From: Jacaranda mimosifolia
Lineage: Eukaryota > Streptophyta > Magnoliopsida > Lamiales > Bignoniaceae
NCBI GenBank assembly: GCA_018894105.1
Contig: CM032126.1
Location: forward strand, 31,036,391 to 31,100,390
Direction: 5' to 3'
Length of the DNA stretch: 64,000 nt
Shown here: positions 12,962 through 24,656 of the stretch, one piece after another
How positions within the stretch are numbered: position 1 is the stretch's first letter
Layout of the letters: the number at the start of each line of letters is the position of its first letter
Notes under the pieces: generated by a model
The model's input: the letters and a program-made list of their open reading frames with translations, nothing else
Databases searched by the model: none
Told to the model about the DNA's origin: nothing
Program-made: the position numbers and the translations under genes

Positions 12962-13439
12962 TTTCTTATGCTGCATTTTTCTTATTTTTGTTCGCCCTGC
13001 GAGGCGCATATGGATGTTGAATGTTTCATTTTCAAAATTGTAATAGAATATTTCTTAGGTTTACTGAAATGGTATCTTTTGCTCTCTAAAGTGTGTTATA
13101 TTTCTACTTTTACTACTTTTCAGTCTCGTCGATTGTTGATTATTAACAAGCAACAATTATGAAAATTTTGATCTCAACCAGGAAATCATATAACGTATCT
13201 CTTACTGTAAGAACTGCATTTGAGTCTATTGTCGATTTAGAAATCAATCATCGCAAGAAGTTGATGGAATAAATCCACGCATAGTTTGTTCTCGACTATT
13301 TTCGTCGCTATGGAATGAATGTTCTTAGTGAATCAATCAGATGTTGTTGTCGACCATTAGGTTGAATGATGGTCGAATTTTTAATTAAGTTCACCAAGGT
13401 TGGCTTGAAGCTGTGACTCATTATATAAGACTACTTAGG

Positions 13440-13860
13440 GTCGACCCCCGGGTCGACGTTAAATGATTAACCCCTTTTTATTTTGTTGGGCTAAAAAGTA
13501 TTGATTGTGTGGCTCGAAGCTAGCGCCTAGGTCGACTATGGGGTTGACTATGAACAATTAAGTCATTTATCGATTTGGGCTAATGAGGCCTTTTGTTTAT
13601 AGTTTGAAACTATCGTTGATTACGGGGTCGACTCTAATTGATCAATTCGTTCGTTAATTTAAGCTAAAAACCATTGTTCCATGATTTGAAACCGTCATCG
13701 ACTATGGGGTCAACTCTGAACAATTAACTCTTTCGTTAATTTGGCTAGAAGCCTTTGTTTTGCGATTTGAAACTGTCGTCGACTACAGAATTGACTCCGA
13801 ACAATCAACTCATTCGTTGAATTGGTCTAGAAGCATTTGCTTTGTGGTGCGAGCATGTAG
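13440..13860. repeat. Tandem repeat, ~82-91 bp x 5, inside Tat element
   Basis: Five diverged units start at about 13440, 13531, 13614, 13697 and 13778, each opening with a GTCGAC- or ATCGAC-type word. Shared words follow in order: a GGGGT(C/T)GACT-like block, a (C)AATTAA block, a TTCGTTAATTT-like block, a GCTAGAAGC-like block and TTTGAAAC(C/T)GTC. It sits between the integrase end and the antisense ORF, the hypervariable 3 prime untranslated part of Tat elements. A weaker earlier unit may start near 13349. Confidence 0.75.
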
Positions 13861-14118
13861 TTGCCAAAATGTGTGCGATTTTATTGATATGAGGTCAAGG
13901 AAGCTTATTGCCATTCATGTCCGTGAGTCAATATGCATTATGCTTTGCTACCTTGACCGCTGAGTATGGTCCCTCCCATTTCGGGTCGAGTTTTCCCACA
14001 TTCTTCGATACTTCAACCTTTTTGAGGACAAAATCGCCACTTTAAAATTTCTTGGTCGAACTCCTTTGTTATAGTGTTGCACCATCTTCGACCTGTATCT
14101 CTGTATGGATATGTATGC

Positions 14119-15194
14119 TTATTGATGGAGCTCGTCCATTATCTTTAGGTCTAATTTTCTCTCGAAGTTATTTTTGATCGGTTTATAATGGATCACTCGA
14201 GCAATGTGTTGTATGACTTCTACCAAAACAATCGCTTCAGATCCGTAGACCAAATTGCAAGTGTTGTGACTAGTGGTTGTTTGAGGGGTTGTTTTGTATG
14301 CCCAAAGCACCCTAGGGAGGTCATTTGCCCAGCTCGCGCCAGTCCCTTCCAATCGAGCCTTGAGGTGGTCTAGGACAATCCTATTCGTTACCTCTATTTG
14401 GCCATTGGCTTGTGGATTTCCAACTGATGTGAAATGTTGTCGAATCTTGAGGTTCTCATACCAGCTCCTCGTATTTTGCTTTGGAATTGTGTCCCATTAT
14501 CTAATATTAAGACTTTGGGCAGACCGAAATAGTAGATAATGTTCTTCCATAGAAAACTCTTGATGGCCGCATCGGTTATCTTGGGGACTGCCTCTGTTTT
14601 GACCCACTTTGTAAAGTATTCAACGGCAACGATCATAAATTTCCTTTACCCTATTATTTTCAAAAAAGAACCGACTATGTCGATCCCTCAATGATCGAAT
14701 GGCCATGTGATCTGTACGTTCACCATCGATGCTGCAAGCTAGTGAGGTATGTTCGAGTGGACTTGGCAAGAGGGGCATTTCTTGGGAAAATCGATTGCAT
14801 CCTGAAGTAAAGTTGGCCAGAAATACCCATATTTAATGATTTTGTTTGCCAGTGATCGTCCTCCTAAATTATTACCGTAGATACTCGAATAGACTTCATA
14901 TAGGACTTCACGGGCTTGCTCTGGAGTCAAACACCTCAGCAGTGGTCCCGAAATCGGCCTCCTATAAAGCTGGTCGTGCTCGTTGAAGCCGAAGTTGGCT
15001 GTTTGGCCTTTGAGTCTGCATGCCTCGCTTTTGTCCTCGAGAATTATACATTTTTTTAAATAGGATTTTATTGCATCCTGCCAGGAGGAATATACTTTTT
15101 CGATCTGCCCCATTAAATTCTGGTCAAGGTCACCTATAGTGGGTTTGCAATCGACTAGAAATGTGATCGTCCTGTCTCCGGTCTCTTTAGTCAA
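14119..15194 (-). pseudogene. Integrase region of Tat pol, degraded
   Basis: Three open pieces form one integrase: 15194-14739 (zinc-binding region), 14636-14394 (catalytic core) and 14352-14119 (C-terminal part). In the first, the paired cysteines of CPSCQ remain. However, the two histidines expected before GGRSLA appear as Tyr and Asn, so zinc binding is probably lost. Between the pieces the frame at 14640-14720 keeps GIDIVG, where the first catalytic Asp sits, but the codon before it is a stop. DNGTQF (second catalytic Asp) is kept in the core. The last piece shows the LWAYKTTPQTTT and YGSEA motifs typical of gypsy integrases. It integrated cDNA when intact; it is now broken. Confidence 0.9.
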
Positions 15195-15379
15195 ACTGGC
15201 AAAAGGGCATCGGCTCGCTCATTCTCTGATCGAGGAATTTAGCTGAGGGCGAATGTTTTGAACTGTTACTACAATCTCTTCACCTCAGCCAAGTACTTGC
15301 TCATTGTAGACTATTTAGCTTCAAAGTTCCTGTCAACTTGCTCTGCGACCAGCTGGGAATAGGTGACGGCTGCAAGCTA

Positions 15380-15868
15380 TTAGACTCCCTTACTTATTTC
15401 CATCCTCATGCTAGCCAGGAGAGCTTCATATTTTGCGTTGTTGTCCATGATAGGGTAGTCAAGTTTGATTGCAAAGTCGTATTCTTCACCTTGTGGTGAC
15501 CATAGAGAAACACCGATTCCTCTACTGTGGTTTATTTGATCGGGCAGGTCGAGTTTCTCAGCAACAAAGTTGGCTAAGACTTGGGCTTTTATAGTAGTTA
15601 GGGGTTGAAACGTGATGTTGAATTCACCCAGCTTGATTGCCCACTTAGTTAATCTTTCTGACGTATCTGGTTTGGAAAGCACTTGTTTTAATGGTTGATT
15701 TGTCAAGACTATGATAGAGTGAGATTTGAAATAAAGCCGCAATTTCCTGGCCGCAGTGACCAGGGCAAGGGTGAATTTCTTGATCTCCAAATAGTTATGC
15801 TCGGGACCTTGTAATGCTTTGCTACAATAGTAGACAGGTCGATGGGTGCCCTTTCTAATCGAAACCAA
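15380..15868 (-). pseudogene. RNase H region of Tat pol, two domains
   Basis: This 162-residue open stretch continues the RT polyprotein. Residues 1-95 carry the Ty3-type RNase H-like connection (PVYYCSKAL, EIKKFTLALVTAARKLR, SERLTKWAIKLGEF). Residues 108-162 begin a second domain reading GVSLWSPQGEEYDFAIKL and NNAKYEALLASMRME, the pattern of the archaeal-type RNase H acquired by Tat elements. The remainder of that domain lies in 15195-15379, where frames are broken. RNase H removes the RNA strand during cDNA synthesis. Confidence 0.85.
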
Positions 15869-15897
15869 AACTAAACTAATAGATGTCGAAGAGACTA

Positions 15898-16860
15898 CTA
15901 AATAATGTATAGAACTTCTCCAACCTCAGGTTTGGCCAACATCAGTGTTGATGAGAGGTAATGTTTTAATTCAACCAGGGCTTGGTTGCACTGCTCAGCC
16001 CACTGGAAACCTAATTTCCTTACATTCCTTAGGATCTTGAAGAATGGTAAGCTCTTGTCGGCTAATCGTGCAATAAACCTTCCCAGCGCGACGATCCTAT
16101 CGACCAAGTACTGAACGTCTCTAACTGTTTGAGGAGGTGTAATGTCTAAAATGGCCTGGATCTTTTGTAGGTTTGCTTTGATACCTCTCTGGCTGACTAT
16201 GTAATCTAGAAACTTGCCTCCTATAACTCCGAACATACACTTAGTAGGATTGAGCTTAATTCCAAACGCCCTTATTATTGCAAATGTATGATTGAGGTCA
16301 GTCAGATCATTTTTTACTTTTCCTGTTTTGACAATCATGTCATCGATGTAAACTTTCATGGTTTTCCTTATATCATTTTTTAACATAAAATTCACAAGTC
16401 TCTGATAAGTTGCACTTACATTTTTAGCCTAAACGGCATAACCAGAAAATAGTATACCTTCTTGGGGATGACGAAAAAGGTCTTGTCCCTATCCTCGGGT
16501 GCCATGAAGATTTAGTAATAACCTTGAAATGCATCCATCATACTTAGCAAATCACAACCAGTAGTAGAATCTACTAACAAATCTATACGAGGTAGGGGGT
16601 AAGGATTTTTAGGGCAAGTTTTATTCAAATTAGTGAAATCGTTACACATTTGCCACTTTCCCTCATTCTTGAGGACAAGGACTACATTACAAAGCCAACT
16701 TGGATATTGAATCTCTACAATGTATCCTGCCTCTAAAAGTTTGTTGAACTTCTCCTCGATAATTTGACATCATTCAACATTGAAGGTTCTTATCTTCTGC
16801 TTTACTGGCTTGAATGAGGGGTCCATATTCAAGCGGTGGATGATCACACTAAGGTCAATT
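15898..16860 (-). pseudogene. Reverse transcriptase of Tat pol, broken
   Basis: The minus-strand frame from 16395 to 15898 (165 residues) carries the polymerase active-site motif YIDDM and the thumb-side segment LNPTKCMFGV. The N-terminal RT half lies upstream at 16396-16860 in fragments interrupted by stops. There KNEGKWQMCNDF, LNKTCPKNPYPLPRID and MMDAFQGYY are readable, and the metal-binding Asp of the first motif is present. Domain order protease-RT-RNase H-integrase supports Ty3/gypsy. It is non-functional because of several in-frame stops near 16400-16520. Confidence 0.92.
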
Positions 16861-17073
16861 CCTTGGAGGTCGGAAGCCTTCCTAGCAAAAATGTTAATAT
16901 TTCTTCTGAGAAAATCGACCATAAGATACTCTTGTTAGGGTTCCGTAGCTTTAGCTCGATTATCTTGAACTCAACGATGGACTCAACACTGGTCTCTTCC
17001 AACTTCTATTGTTTGCTTGATTGGCCCTCCTCAAGTTCCGCTACAGGGCGTTCTCCAAGGGTTTTAGCTTGGG

Positions 17074-17640
17074 TTAGGCTTTTTGTTCCTTTACGCAGAC
17101 TGAGATCATGTAACACCACCAGGATTCTTTCATGTTGCAAAGGAGTTCACTTGTCCCGATAAATGTTGAAAATTTGACCTTCATATGATAGGTCGAGACG
17201 ACAACATGGAAGTCATTCAAAGCTGGTTGCCCAATGATGACGTTATAAGCGAATGGCGCGTCGACGACTAGGTAGTTAACCATAAGAGTTTTGCGCCTAG
17301 GAGCTTCCGTAAATGATGTAGACAGATTTATCAATCCCTCAGGGATGATTTTCGATCCCCCAAACCCAATAAGAAGGGTTCGTACAAGCTCAAACTTCAA
17401 ATTGCCTCATTTTCTTCAAGGTTAACAGGAAAATAATATTTGCTAAGCTCCCATTGTCGACCAATACGGCCAGGGGTCAATCCAACTTGCTATCGACTCT
17501 TTGATTTCGACGTGGGAAAGGTTGGCGTTGGAGAAGGGGATTGGCTGAGAGCTGGTCGGAAGCTGGTAGAGTGTCTCAACCAGGGAAGATTTCGTGGATT
17601 CTAGTTTGCGCTGGTTCTGTCTCTTGGCTGACTTCAAGCC
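17074..17640 (-). pseudogene. Aspartic protease of Tat pol, frameshifted
   Basis: The catalytic segment VLVDNGSLANI is readable on the minus strand at about 17433-17470, in a different frame from the neighbouring open pieces 17637-17443 and 17400-17074. The latter shows the protease C-terminal half (PFAYNVIIGQPALN, VVSTYHMKVKFST). At least two frameshifts separate the pieces. It would process the gag-pol polyprotein. Confidence 0.82.
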
Positions 17641-17668
17641 CTGCCCAATCGAACTTCCGACAGTAGTG

Positions 17669-19260
17669 TCAATTACTCATTTGACGGGTGGGCGGGGATA
17701 TGGATGGGCTTCTCCCTTTGTCTTCCTTCCTCGAGCTAGCCGACCTTTTTCTATGGGGAATCTGATTGGTTTTGCCTGCTTCCTGAGTCGCTTGCTCATC
17801 GAAAAATATTTTTAGATGGCCTTGTCGAATTAGCTTCACGATCTCATCTTGGAGATTGAAAAAGTCTTCCGTGTCATGGCCCTTCTGTTGATGAAAATGG
17901 TAGTACTTCTTGGACCTCTTCATAGCTTTTGTCTCGATTATTTTCTTAGGTTTTTGAGGTGGTTGTCATGTTGGATGGCGAACAACATCTCATTTCTTGT
18001 AGCATTAAGTGGAGTGTAGTTTATGGAATCGTTTGATCGGAGATCGATGCCCGTCCTTATGCTGATGGTCATTTTTTTCTTTGACCTTCTTCTTGTCGAT
18101 CTCAGAATTACTATACTTGAGCTTGTTCATATCTTCCTGAGTCATGTACCTTTCTGCAAGGTCGAGCAACTCTTCTATTAACTTAGGCCACTTCCTGACC
18201 AAAGTATTGGCACATTCCTTATGACGAAGGCCCAAGAACAGCATATCAATCAAAAACTCGATCTGTAGGCTGTCAATCTTTAGGACCTCGATGTTAAACC
18301 TGGTAAAGAAGTTATGAAGGGATTTCCTCTCATTCTGTTTAACAGTGTGCAAATGAGTATGAGGGAGCTTCACTTTCCTCCGGCTAGCAAATTAGTGTAA
18401 AAACGTATCGCATAGCTAATCGTATGAGTAGATCGACACCGGTTCTAGCTTCACAAACCAATCAAGTGAGATTCCTTGGAACGTGGTCACCAACATTTTG
18501 CATAGATGTACTCGTTGTGCCCATGTAACTATATCATATGCTTGAACTGTAGTAGGTGCCTATTTGAGTCTATCGAACCATCGTACCTGGGCAACCCGAT
18601 CGAAACTTTGGCGTCGACAGCAACCCGCTCGTCAATGATCTCTTTTATAAATGACAATTCCCTCTCATGATCAAAATGGTGGTGCCATCATAATGGGGTT
18701 TGCTATCAGTGTTCCTCTTCGAAATCTCTTTGAGTTGTCAATTCAATTGTTTACTTGACAAGAGACTTCTTCTCATTCTTCTCAATCAACCTGCATTAGG
18801 TTCTTGTTCATCTGTTATCTCGCACACTCAACCATATCCTGTTGCAGGGCTCGAAGGGGTCAAACACCATGGTCGACGAAGTTTGCAACTTCTTCATGGG
18901 GGTTTTGCTGGGCTTCTTCTCTTGGAAATTGCCCGGGACTATCTTCTCGTTGGGTAGATGATCGTCTGGCCTTCGGTTGGCCCCTATCTTCTCTAAGGGA
19001 TCTTTCCTCATACTGAGTGAGTTGGGGAGTAGTGCTAGCAGCTGGCCCAAGTTGAGTGTTATGTTAATTGAGGACAGCTGATAGTTGAGCAGAAATTTGA
19101 GCAAATATCTGCTTGTTTATAAAGTGCATGAGTTGAGGCATGGTCAAGGTGACAACTTGTTCTGCCTGGGCATTGGGTCTTGCCATATCTTGTTCCGTTG
19201 AGGTCCAAGATGAGGGGATAGAGATCTTTTGTTCTCCTTCCTTTTGAAAATAGCTCCCCT
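17669..19260 (-). pseudogene. Gag of Tat element, broken
   Basis: The minus-strand pieces 19104-18808, 18373-18005 and 17923-17669, plus intervening broken frames, make up gag. Around 18600-18500 a GLPRYDGSIDSN segment matches the start of the retrotransposon gag domain. The 18373-18005 piece (QNERKSLHNFFTRFN, a Leu-rich helix, then a Lys-rich tail) is its C-terminal half. The 17923-17669 piece has YYHFHQQKGHDTEDF, in the place of a nucleocapsid zinc-finger segment, with most expected cysteines missing. Gag forms the virus-like particle. Confidence 0.8.
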
Positions 19261-19294
19261 AGTATTCACCATTCTTTTGATTGCGGACTCAAGT

Positions 19295-19312
19295 TTCCCA
19301 CAGAATGCGCCA
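19295..19312 (-). other. Primer binding site of Tat element
   Basis: The minus strand reads TGGCGCATTCTGTGGGAA starting 2 bp inside the 5 prime LTR. A TGGCGC start is common to Tat/Athila elements and marks where a host tRNA primes reverse transcription. I do not assign the exact tRNA. Confidence 0.75.
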
Positions 19313-19314
19313 AA

Positions 19315-20128
19315 TGATAAGGGTGAAAATCATTAACGAGTGTATTAGGCTAAAATCCATTATAATCAACCTAGTGGAGGTCGATGAGATTGCTTTTGGT
19401 GTAATGGGTCGAGTCCTACGATCAATAACAAACATCAGGCTAGCCAAGGTGCCCTCGGCTAAGGCACATTGACCCTCAAATCAGTATATATTGACTAAAA
19501 GTTAGAGCAGTAAAGTGAGGGCTCTAGAGTGATGAATGACATACTTTGGTGAGGGTTTGCAATGGGGTATTTATAGCCTTCTCAGTAAGGTTGATATGAC
19601 TACGATGCCCTTGTTGAGTAGGAATGGCTCTTGCCTTTACCCGAGGGCTTTGAAGTCTTTTCCAGCTTGTGTACTATTTCAAGTGGCGCAGCCTAGGGTA
19701 AAGTGGTACACTGCCGGTGCACACTAGCCTAGCGCTGTTGACAAAAGTAGTACTACAGTGGCATGCACCATTAATGTGAGGGCATGCTGCTTGGTGGAGC
19801 AATCAATGCGGCTGAGAGGTTGTCGCCTTGGTTCAACCTCCCTGGTCGAGGTGAATACTTCTGCAAGATACCTTCTTAGGCTCTGGTCAACAAGATATAA
19901 CCTCGTTGTGGTTAAAATTTCATGGTCGGATGAGGGACTAGGTATCCTGGTTATGGTCGACCATGATTTGGTCAAGAGGCGAATAACAGTACTCGCTATG
20001 ATGGGTAAGGCTCATGAGGTCGAGTGCCGGTCGATAGGTTAGTTTTATTGGTAATTAGACCGCTAGACACCATATTTCTATCATGGTCGAGTGTTGTTGG
20101 GTTGGGCCTATTGGGTTATCCTATATCA
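19315..20128 (-). repeat. Tat element 5 prime LTR
   Basis: This 814-bp LTR is TG...CA bounded and homologous to 9273-10042. The adjoining ATTAT at 20129-20133 matches the copy at 9268-9272. Confidence 0.93.
19568..19575 (-). promoter_or_regulatory. TATA box in Tat 5 prime LTR
   Basis: TATAAATA on the minus strand lies inside the LTR about 550 bp from its upstream end, and is preserved in the other LTR at 9527-9534. Conservation in both LTRs supports it as the core promoter for the genomic RNA. Confidence 0.55.
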
Positions 20129-20133
20129 ATTAT

Positions 20134-20881
20134 ATTCTCTAAAAAAACATCATATTTTGCTACTTATTTTTTTAGATTTAATAGATAATTAATTTATGTC
20201 TAAATTTAGTATTAAATAAAATTTGGACTTAACTTAATGGACGTTTGATTATGGGTTGGGCAAAACACTGTACAGTTTTGCAATAGATGGGCCAAAGTGA
20301 ATATATCTTTATATTCAACTTAAAGTATTCTAATATTTGCATCTATCTTTGTTAATTGTTTTCATTTAGAAGGATATTTGAAGATTTGTTAATAAAGAAG
20401 GATAATTGATATCAAATTCGTAGTCGAGGGGTAAAATAAATGTAACTCTTATTTTTAATCATATAGTATATAATGAAATTAAAATTATCAGACATCTTAC
20501 AATCCATGTGAGCTTATTCTGTCCAAACAAATTGAGAACTTATATTTAAGATAAAATTTATATTATATAAATTCTAAAAAAGTTGTACATCTTGGAAACT
20601 TTCGTTTTCTCATTTTATTTGCACACATACATATGCATCTATAGTTTGTTATGTTTCAAATTTCAAATCTCACATATATAAATATGATGATAATATCACT
20701 CGACCAATTAATCACTTGACAGAAACTTTAAACCACAACTTCATGAGTTTCTTCGAGGAAATAATAACCCTAATGGGCTGATTGAGCTGGCTAACATAAG
20801 GCCCAAATAATTGCATTTTAGACGTTACTCTCATGTCTAGCAGGTTTGCAATTTATTTCAGATTCAAGCCACTGGATATTA
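20134..20881. other. Intergenic DNA, no gene seen
   Basis: AT-rich sequence between the gypsy element and the PIF/Harbinger element. The last three bases (TTA) are the presumed target duplication of the latter. Confidence 0.5.
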
Positions 20882-22437
20882 TGAGGGGCCATTTAATTCA
20901 ATAGACGGCTAGTAGCTGGTATTGTTATATTGGCATATTAGGTAAGATTAGGAATAGTGTAATGTCTTGTTTGATGTGGGTGATTGCACTACATTATTCA
21001 CATCACTAAAATCTAGCCCAATCGCCAACTTCTGTTTGATTCAATACTCTATTTTGTATTTTAACTATTCTACCCCCCCAAATAAATCCATCCTCCAAAG
21101 TAAAACTCCCTTCTTTAAACCTATAGGTAAGGCAAATTTTCAGACTTGCGAAATGTAAGCTCCAACAAACATTTCCAAACTCCTATTCACACGAGGAAGC
21201 TTTAACAAATGATTTGTGTATGCACCAAGATGATACATTTATTTTGGGTAAATCTTCTTTCCCGCACTTGTAAATTACCCTGATGTGTTATTAAACCTAA
21301 TTTTACCTTCGTTCTGTCACTGCAGTTACTGAGGTAAGCAATCCTCCAACAGGTTTTACTATTTCGGCTATATTCTTAACGAACGGACATGACTGTTGAA
21401 GTAAGCACCAACATTTTTTGGGTATGAGTTGCAGCCATTTATATTTTGAAATTCAGGTTTTGTCAAAATGTATGTCTCAATCTGATTTTTGGAAGGCCGA
21501 TTATGTTTAAGCAGTCGAGTTTAGTAGATCAATAGTTAGATTGATGGTGTATTAGGGATGTGGTTAATGGTTTTCTACCCCGCCGACAATGTTGTATATT
21601 GACCAGTACTTTAATCAGATTCGATCCTGGGCTTATGTCGACTCCTCAGGATTGTCATCCTTCTTGCGTATTTGTTTTTCCTTAACTTGATATGTCTGTT
21701 AGTTTTTCCATTAACTTAATTGCCGCCGGATGTATGAGACATTTTTCTTGGTTGTGGCAAATGCAACAGGAAGCAGACTATTGAATACATACTGTGTGAA
21801 ATTAGTTGTAGTTGGGGGTGTTGTTGCAATATGTCTGTTTCCTCTAACTTAGTTGCCCGATTTGGATCAGATTGAATATGCCTTGGGTTATAATGAATGA
21901 TTACATGTATTGCCTATAGACATTATCTGGGACGCATCCAGTAAACTATGTCATTGTGCTAAAATGTAATTTATGTATAATGTATGGCATAGTTTCATGT
22001 GGTTTAGGTAATGTTTACAGATATCTCAGCTGTTTACATTGAAAAAATGAGCACTTTTTACTATCGTTTAACTACATTACTAAATCTGTACGTAGTGTTT
22101 TTAAAACCAAAATATTTCCACAATTAGGTTATCAGATTCATGCATCATATGACTATAGACACCTTAAATGACCACGGATCATATGGACTTTAACAAAGCA
22201 GAAGATACAGAGGTGTATCTTTCTTTATTATAAATTTTCCCAATCATCTTTGGTTTAACTACATGGTACTTTCTGTGCAGCCTTTGGTGGTGCCACTTGG
22301 TCCATTCCTTAACATAATATATGGCTTGTAGTTATAATATATGTATTGCAATATATATTACATGGTATGCAGTTTCTAGTTGAGTGATGTGTTACAAAGT
22401 TCCAACTTTATTTTTATGCTTAACTTGGTAGGCTATC

Positions 22438-22593
22438 ATGCAAGTGATGGAATCGCCAAATTGTCAATGCAGTGCAGGCCCATTGGTAATTCGCCAATCT
22501 CATATGTCTAAGAACCCTGGAAGGTAGTTCTATAAGTGTCCCACTGGGGGTAACCCCAAAGGGCACTTTATATGGTGGGATGTATACCACTGA
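22438..22593 (+). pseudogene. GRF-type zinc finger remnant
   Basis: The frame from ATG 22438 has CQC at codons 9-11, then SKNPGR, a TAG stop at codon 30, then FYKCP and HFIWWD before a second stop. The spacing C-x-C ... S-x-N-x-GR-x-FY-x-CP ... F-x-W-x-D is that of the GRF zinc finger (PF06839), which binds nucleic acid in other proteins. The fourth zinc ligand is missing (Gly-His where Cys is expected). It lies 1.3 kb upstream of the plus-strand Myb/SANT frame and could be an early exon of the same gene. Confidence 0.6.
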
Positions 22594-23894
22594 GTCTGTT
22601 AGCAGAAGGGGTGTGGAAACTTTGGACCCAAGGCATCATATTCAGATTCTTTCATCCCTACTGAGCAACACCATTCTCCACCAATTCCTAAAGACAGAAC
22701 ATTCCATGAACGTGATACTATTGAGGAAACTGATAGAGGTTCAAGTTTCCTTACAGGTCCGTCTATGCAATCCCTTGTACCGACATACTTAAAGTCGCCC
22801 CATCCCTTCAGATTAAGAGTGCACTTCTATTGTGTGGATGTGTTGGTTGTGGTATTGTTATGATTGTTGCCTTTATGGGCCTATTTATAGGAGTGTTGAT
22901 TGGCAAATTGGTGTTGTAGGGACAACTGTTAGTGGCTAAATCTTGTATAAATTTAGTATCTTGAAATATGAGGGTCCACTTAGTATACATGAATACATAT
23001 TGGTTAACTTTTGTACCCCGTGGCCCTCAATTTTGGTTGAAGACTCCTGTTTTATGTTGAATTGTGTAACAAATTGTTATTTTAAGGTTTTGCTTAGGGA
23101 TATGAATTTATGAAGTTATACTTATTTGCCCCGATTTGCTATTAGTACAATCCCCTTGTTATTAGCTTCTTCTAATCCGGTGATTTGTGTGTATTATCCC
23201 TTATGAAACCACACAGTTACCTCACTGTTTACACATAATTACCTTTTAACATTAGGACTGTCCATGTATTCAGACTCCCAAAGATATGTGTGTTTGAGTG
23301 TATTGAATTTTACAAATAAAGAGGAAAAGATGTTAGTTTTCATATTTTGCTTAAGGTGATGTGTAGTTTGTAGAGCATGAACTTAATGGCCAACTCGTAT
23401 GATTATGGAGCACTTGGTGACATTATTCTTGCTTAAAGTAATCTCTGCCACGTCTAGAGTCACATTCAATATGATGAATTAGAAGGCTGAATGCCCATGC
23501 TACGTGCTTGGTCAATCAGCAGCTACTTGGACAGCGCCCGTACAACGTGCTTCATGCGGCATCATTTAGTGCATGCATGAGTTCAATCTTTATTTCAATT
23601 TGCAGTGCCTTACATGACAAGATTTCGTTAGTGTATACGAAATGATCAGCTTTTACTTTTCTTTTCCTATTCTCATCTGCCAAGCAAACCATCAATTGCA
23701 GATCTAGTTTTTAATTTTTTTTCAAATGAGAAATTCACCAATCACCGTCACATCGGTTCACGGGCGGCTAGTACAATACATCTTACTTATTTAAGACCAT
23801 TTCGAGCATAATGTTGGTAGTGCTCCCATTATTCCGAACCCAAATGTTTGGCATACAAATTTTGCCTAAGATACATAAGCTTACCCTTCAATTA

Positions 23895-24656
23895 ATGGCC
23901 CCGAAAAATCCCTAATCTCAATCACAAATTCTACATTTGGCCCCATGGGTTGAGGAGATCGACAAAGAGTTCATACGCCGACTAGCCCAATACGTTCGGT
24001 TAGATGGAAGATCACTACGTTGCTCCGATGTTGATGTGATTAATTCAAGCATCGACTTTGTCAACACTACATTTGGGACTTCCTTTTCATATAAAGATGC
24101 CAGCACTCGTTTCAAATACCTTCAGCAAAGACATATAGTCTTTGGGTATTTAATTTCACTCAATCCAGTGACGTATGACGAAAGCGTTAATGTCGTCAGA
24201 ACGGAACCATATATTTGGGACTATATTACCATGGCAAGTGTTATATTAATATTAGTATATCAAATGATTATCCTATACTATGTAATTTTCATATCCGATT
24301 ATTTTTCTATTTTGTAGAAGTGTTCACTGTCGGAAGCATACATGATGAAAGGAAAAGCTAATTGGAATGAATTGTGTGAGATTTTTGGCCCTCCTAAGCC
24401 CATCGATGTATTCGGAGATAAGGATGTGATACAGATTTCTGATAACAGTACCGTGGTGCCTAGTCCTCCAATTACAAACGTCGTTAACGTGGTGCACGGG
24501 ACCACGTCACCCATGAAATTATCTTCATTGGACACTAGTTTCTGGAATAACCTAGGAAGAGTATATGGGCATGAAGATGGAAGCCAAGAGTCGGTGAACT
24601 ACACCACTTCCCCACCTTTGTCAAACCCGTTTGTCCCGCGCTTGCTGTTTCTATGA
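23895..24656 (+). pseudogene. Myb/SANT-like domain protein, one early stop
   Basis: The frame runs from ATG 23895 but meets TAA at codon 7; thereafter it is open to 24233. Exon 1 encodes APWVEEIDKEFIRRLAQY and STRFKYLQQRHIVFGYLI, the helix pattern of the plant Myb/SANT-like fold (PF12776), ending in IWDYITM. An 84-bp intron at 24234-24317 with a GC donor (ATG|GCAAGT) and TAG acceptor joins it in frame to exon 2, 24318-24656. That exon begins KCSLSEAYMMKGKANW, passes ELCEIFG and ends in a Ser/Thr/Pro-rich tail. The family includes PIF/Harbinger DNA-binding partners and host genes derived from them. No ATG closely follows the early stop, so I treat it as a pseudogene, though it is otherwise well preserved. 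Confidence 0.6.

Larger units (their letters stand above)
9273..20128 (-). mobile_element. Ty3/gypsy retrotransposon, Tat lineage, decayed
   Basis: This 10.86-kb element is bounded by two LTRs (TG...CA) and by the 5-bp duplication ATTAT at 9268-9272 and 20129-20133, so it is a complete insertion. Reading the minus strand the order is LTR, primer site, gag, protease, reverse transcriptase, RNase H, integrase, tandem repeat, antisense frame, polypurine tract, LTR. Protease before RT and integrase last marks Ty3/gypsy. A second archaeal-type RNase H and an antisense ORF near the 3 prime LTR are Tat-lineage traits. Many stops and frameshifts make it non-autonomous. The LTRs differ at about one position in eight over the first 140 bp by eye, so the insertion is old. 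Confidence 0.93.

Noticed and set aside
13440..13860. CRISPR-like array
   Set aside because: The units are contiguous diverged repeats without unique spacers, in plant retrotransposon DNA; it is an ordinary tandem repeat.
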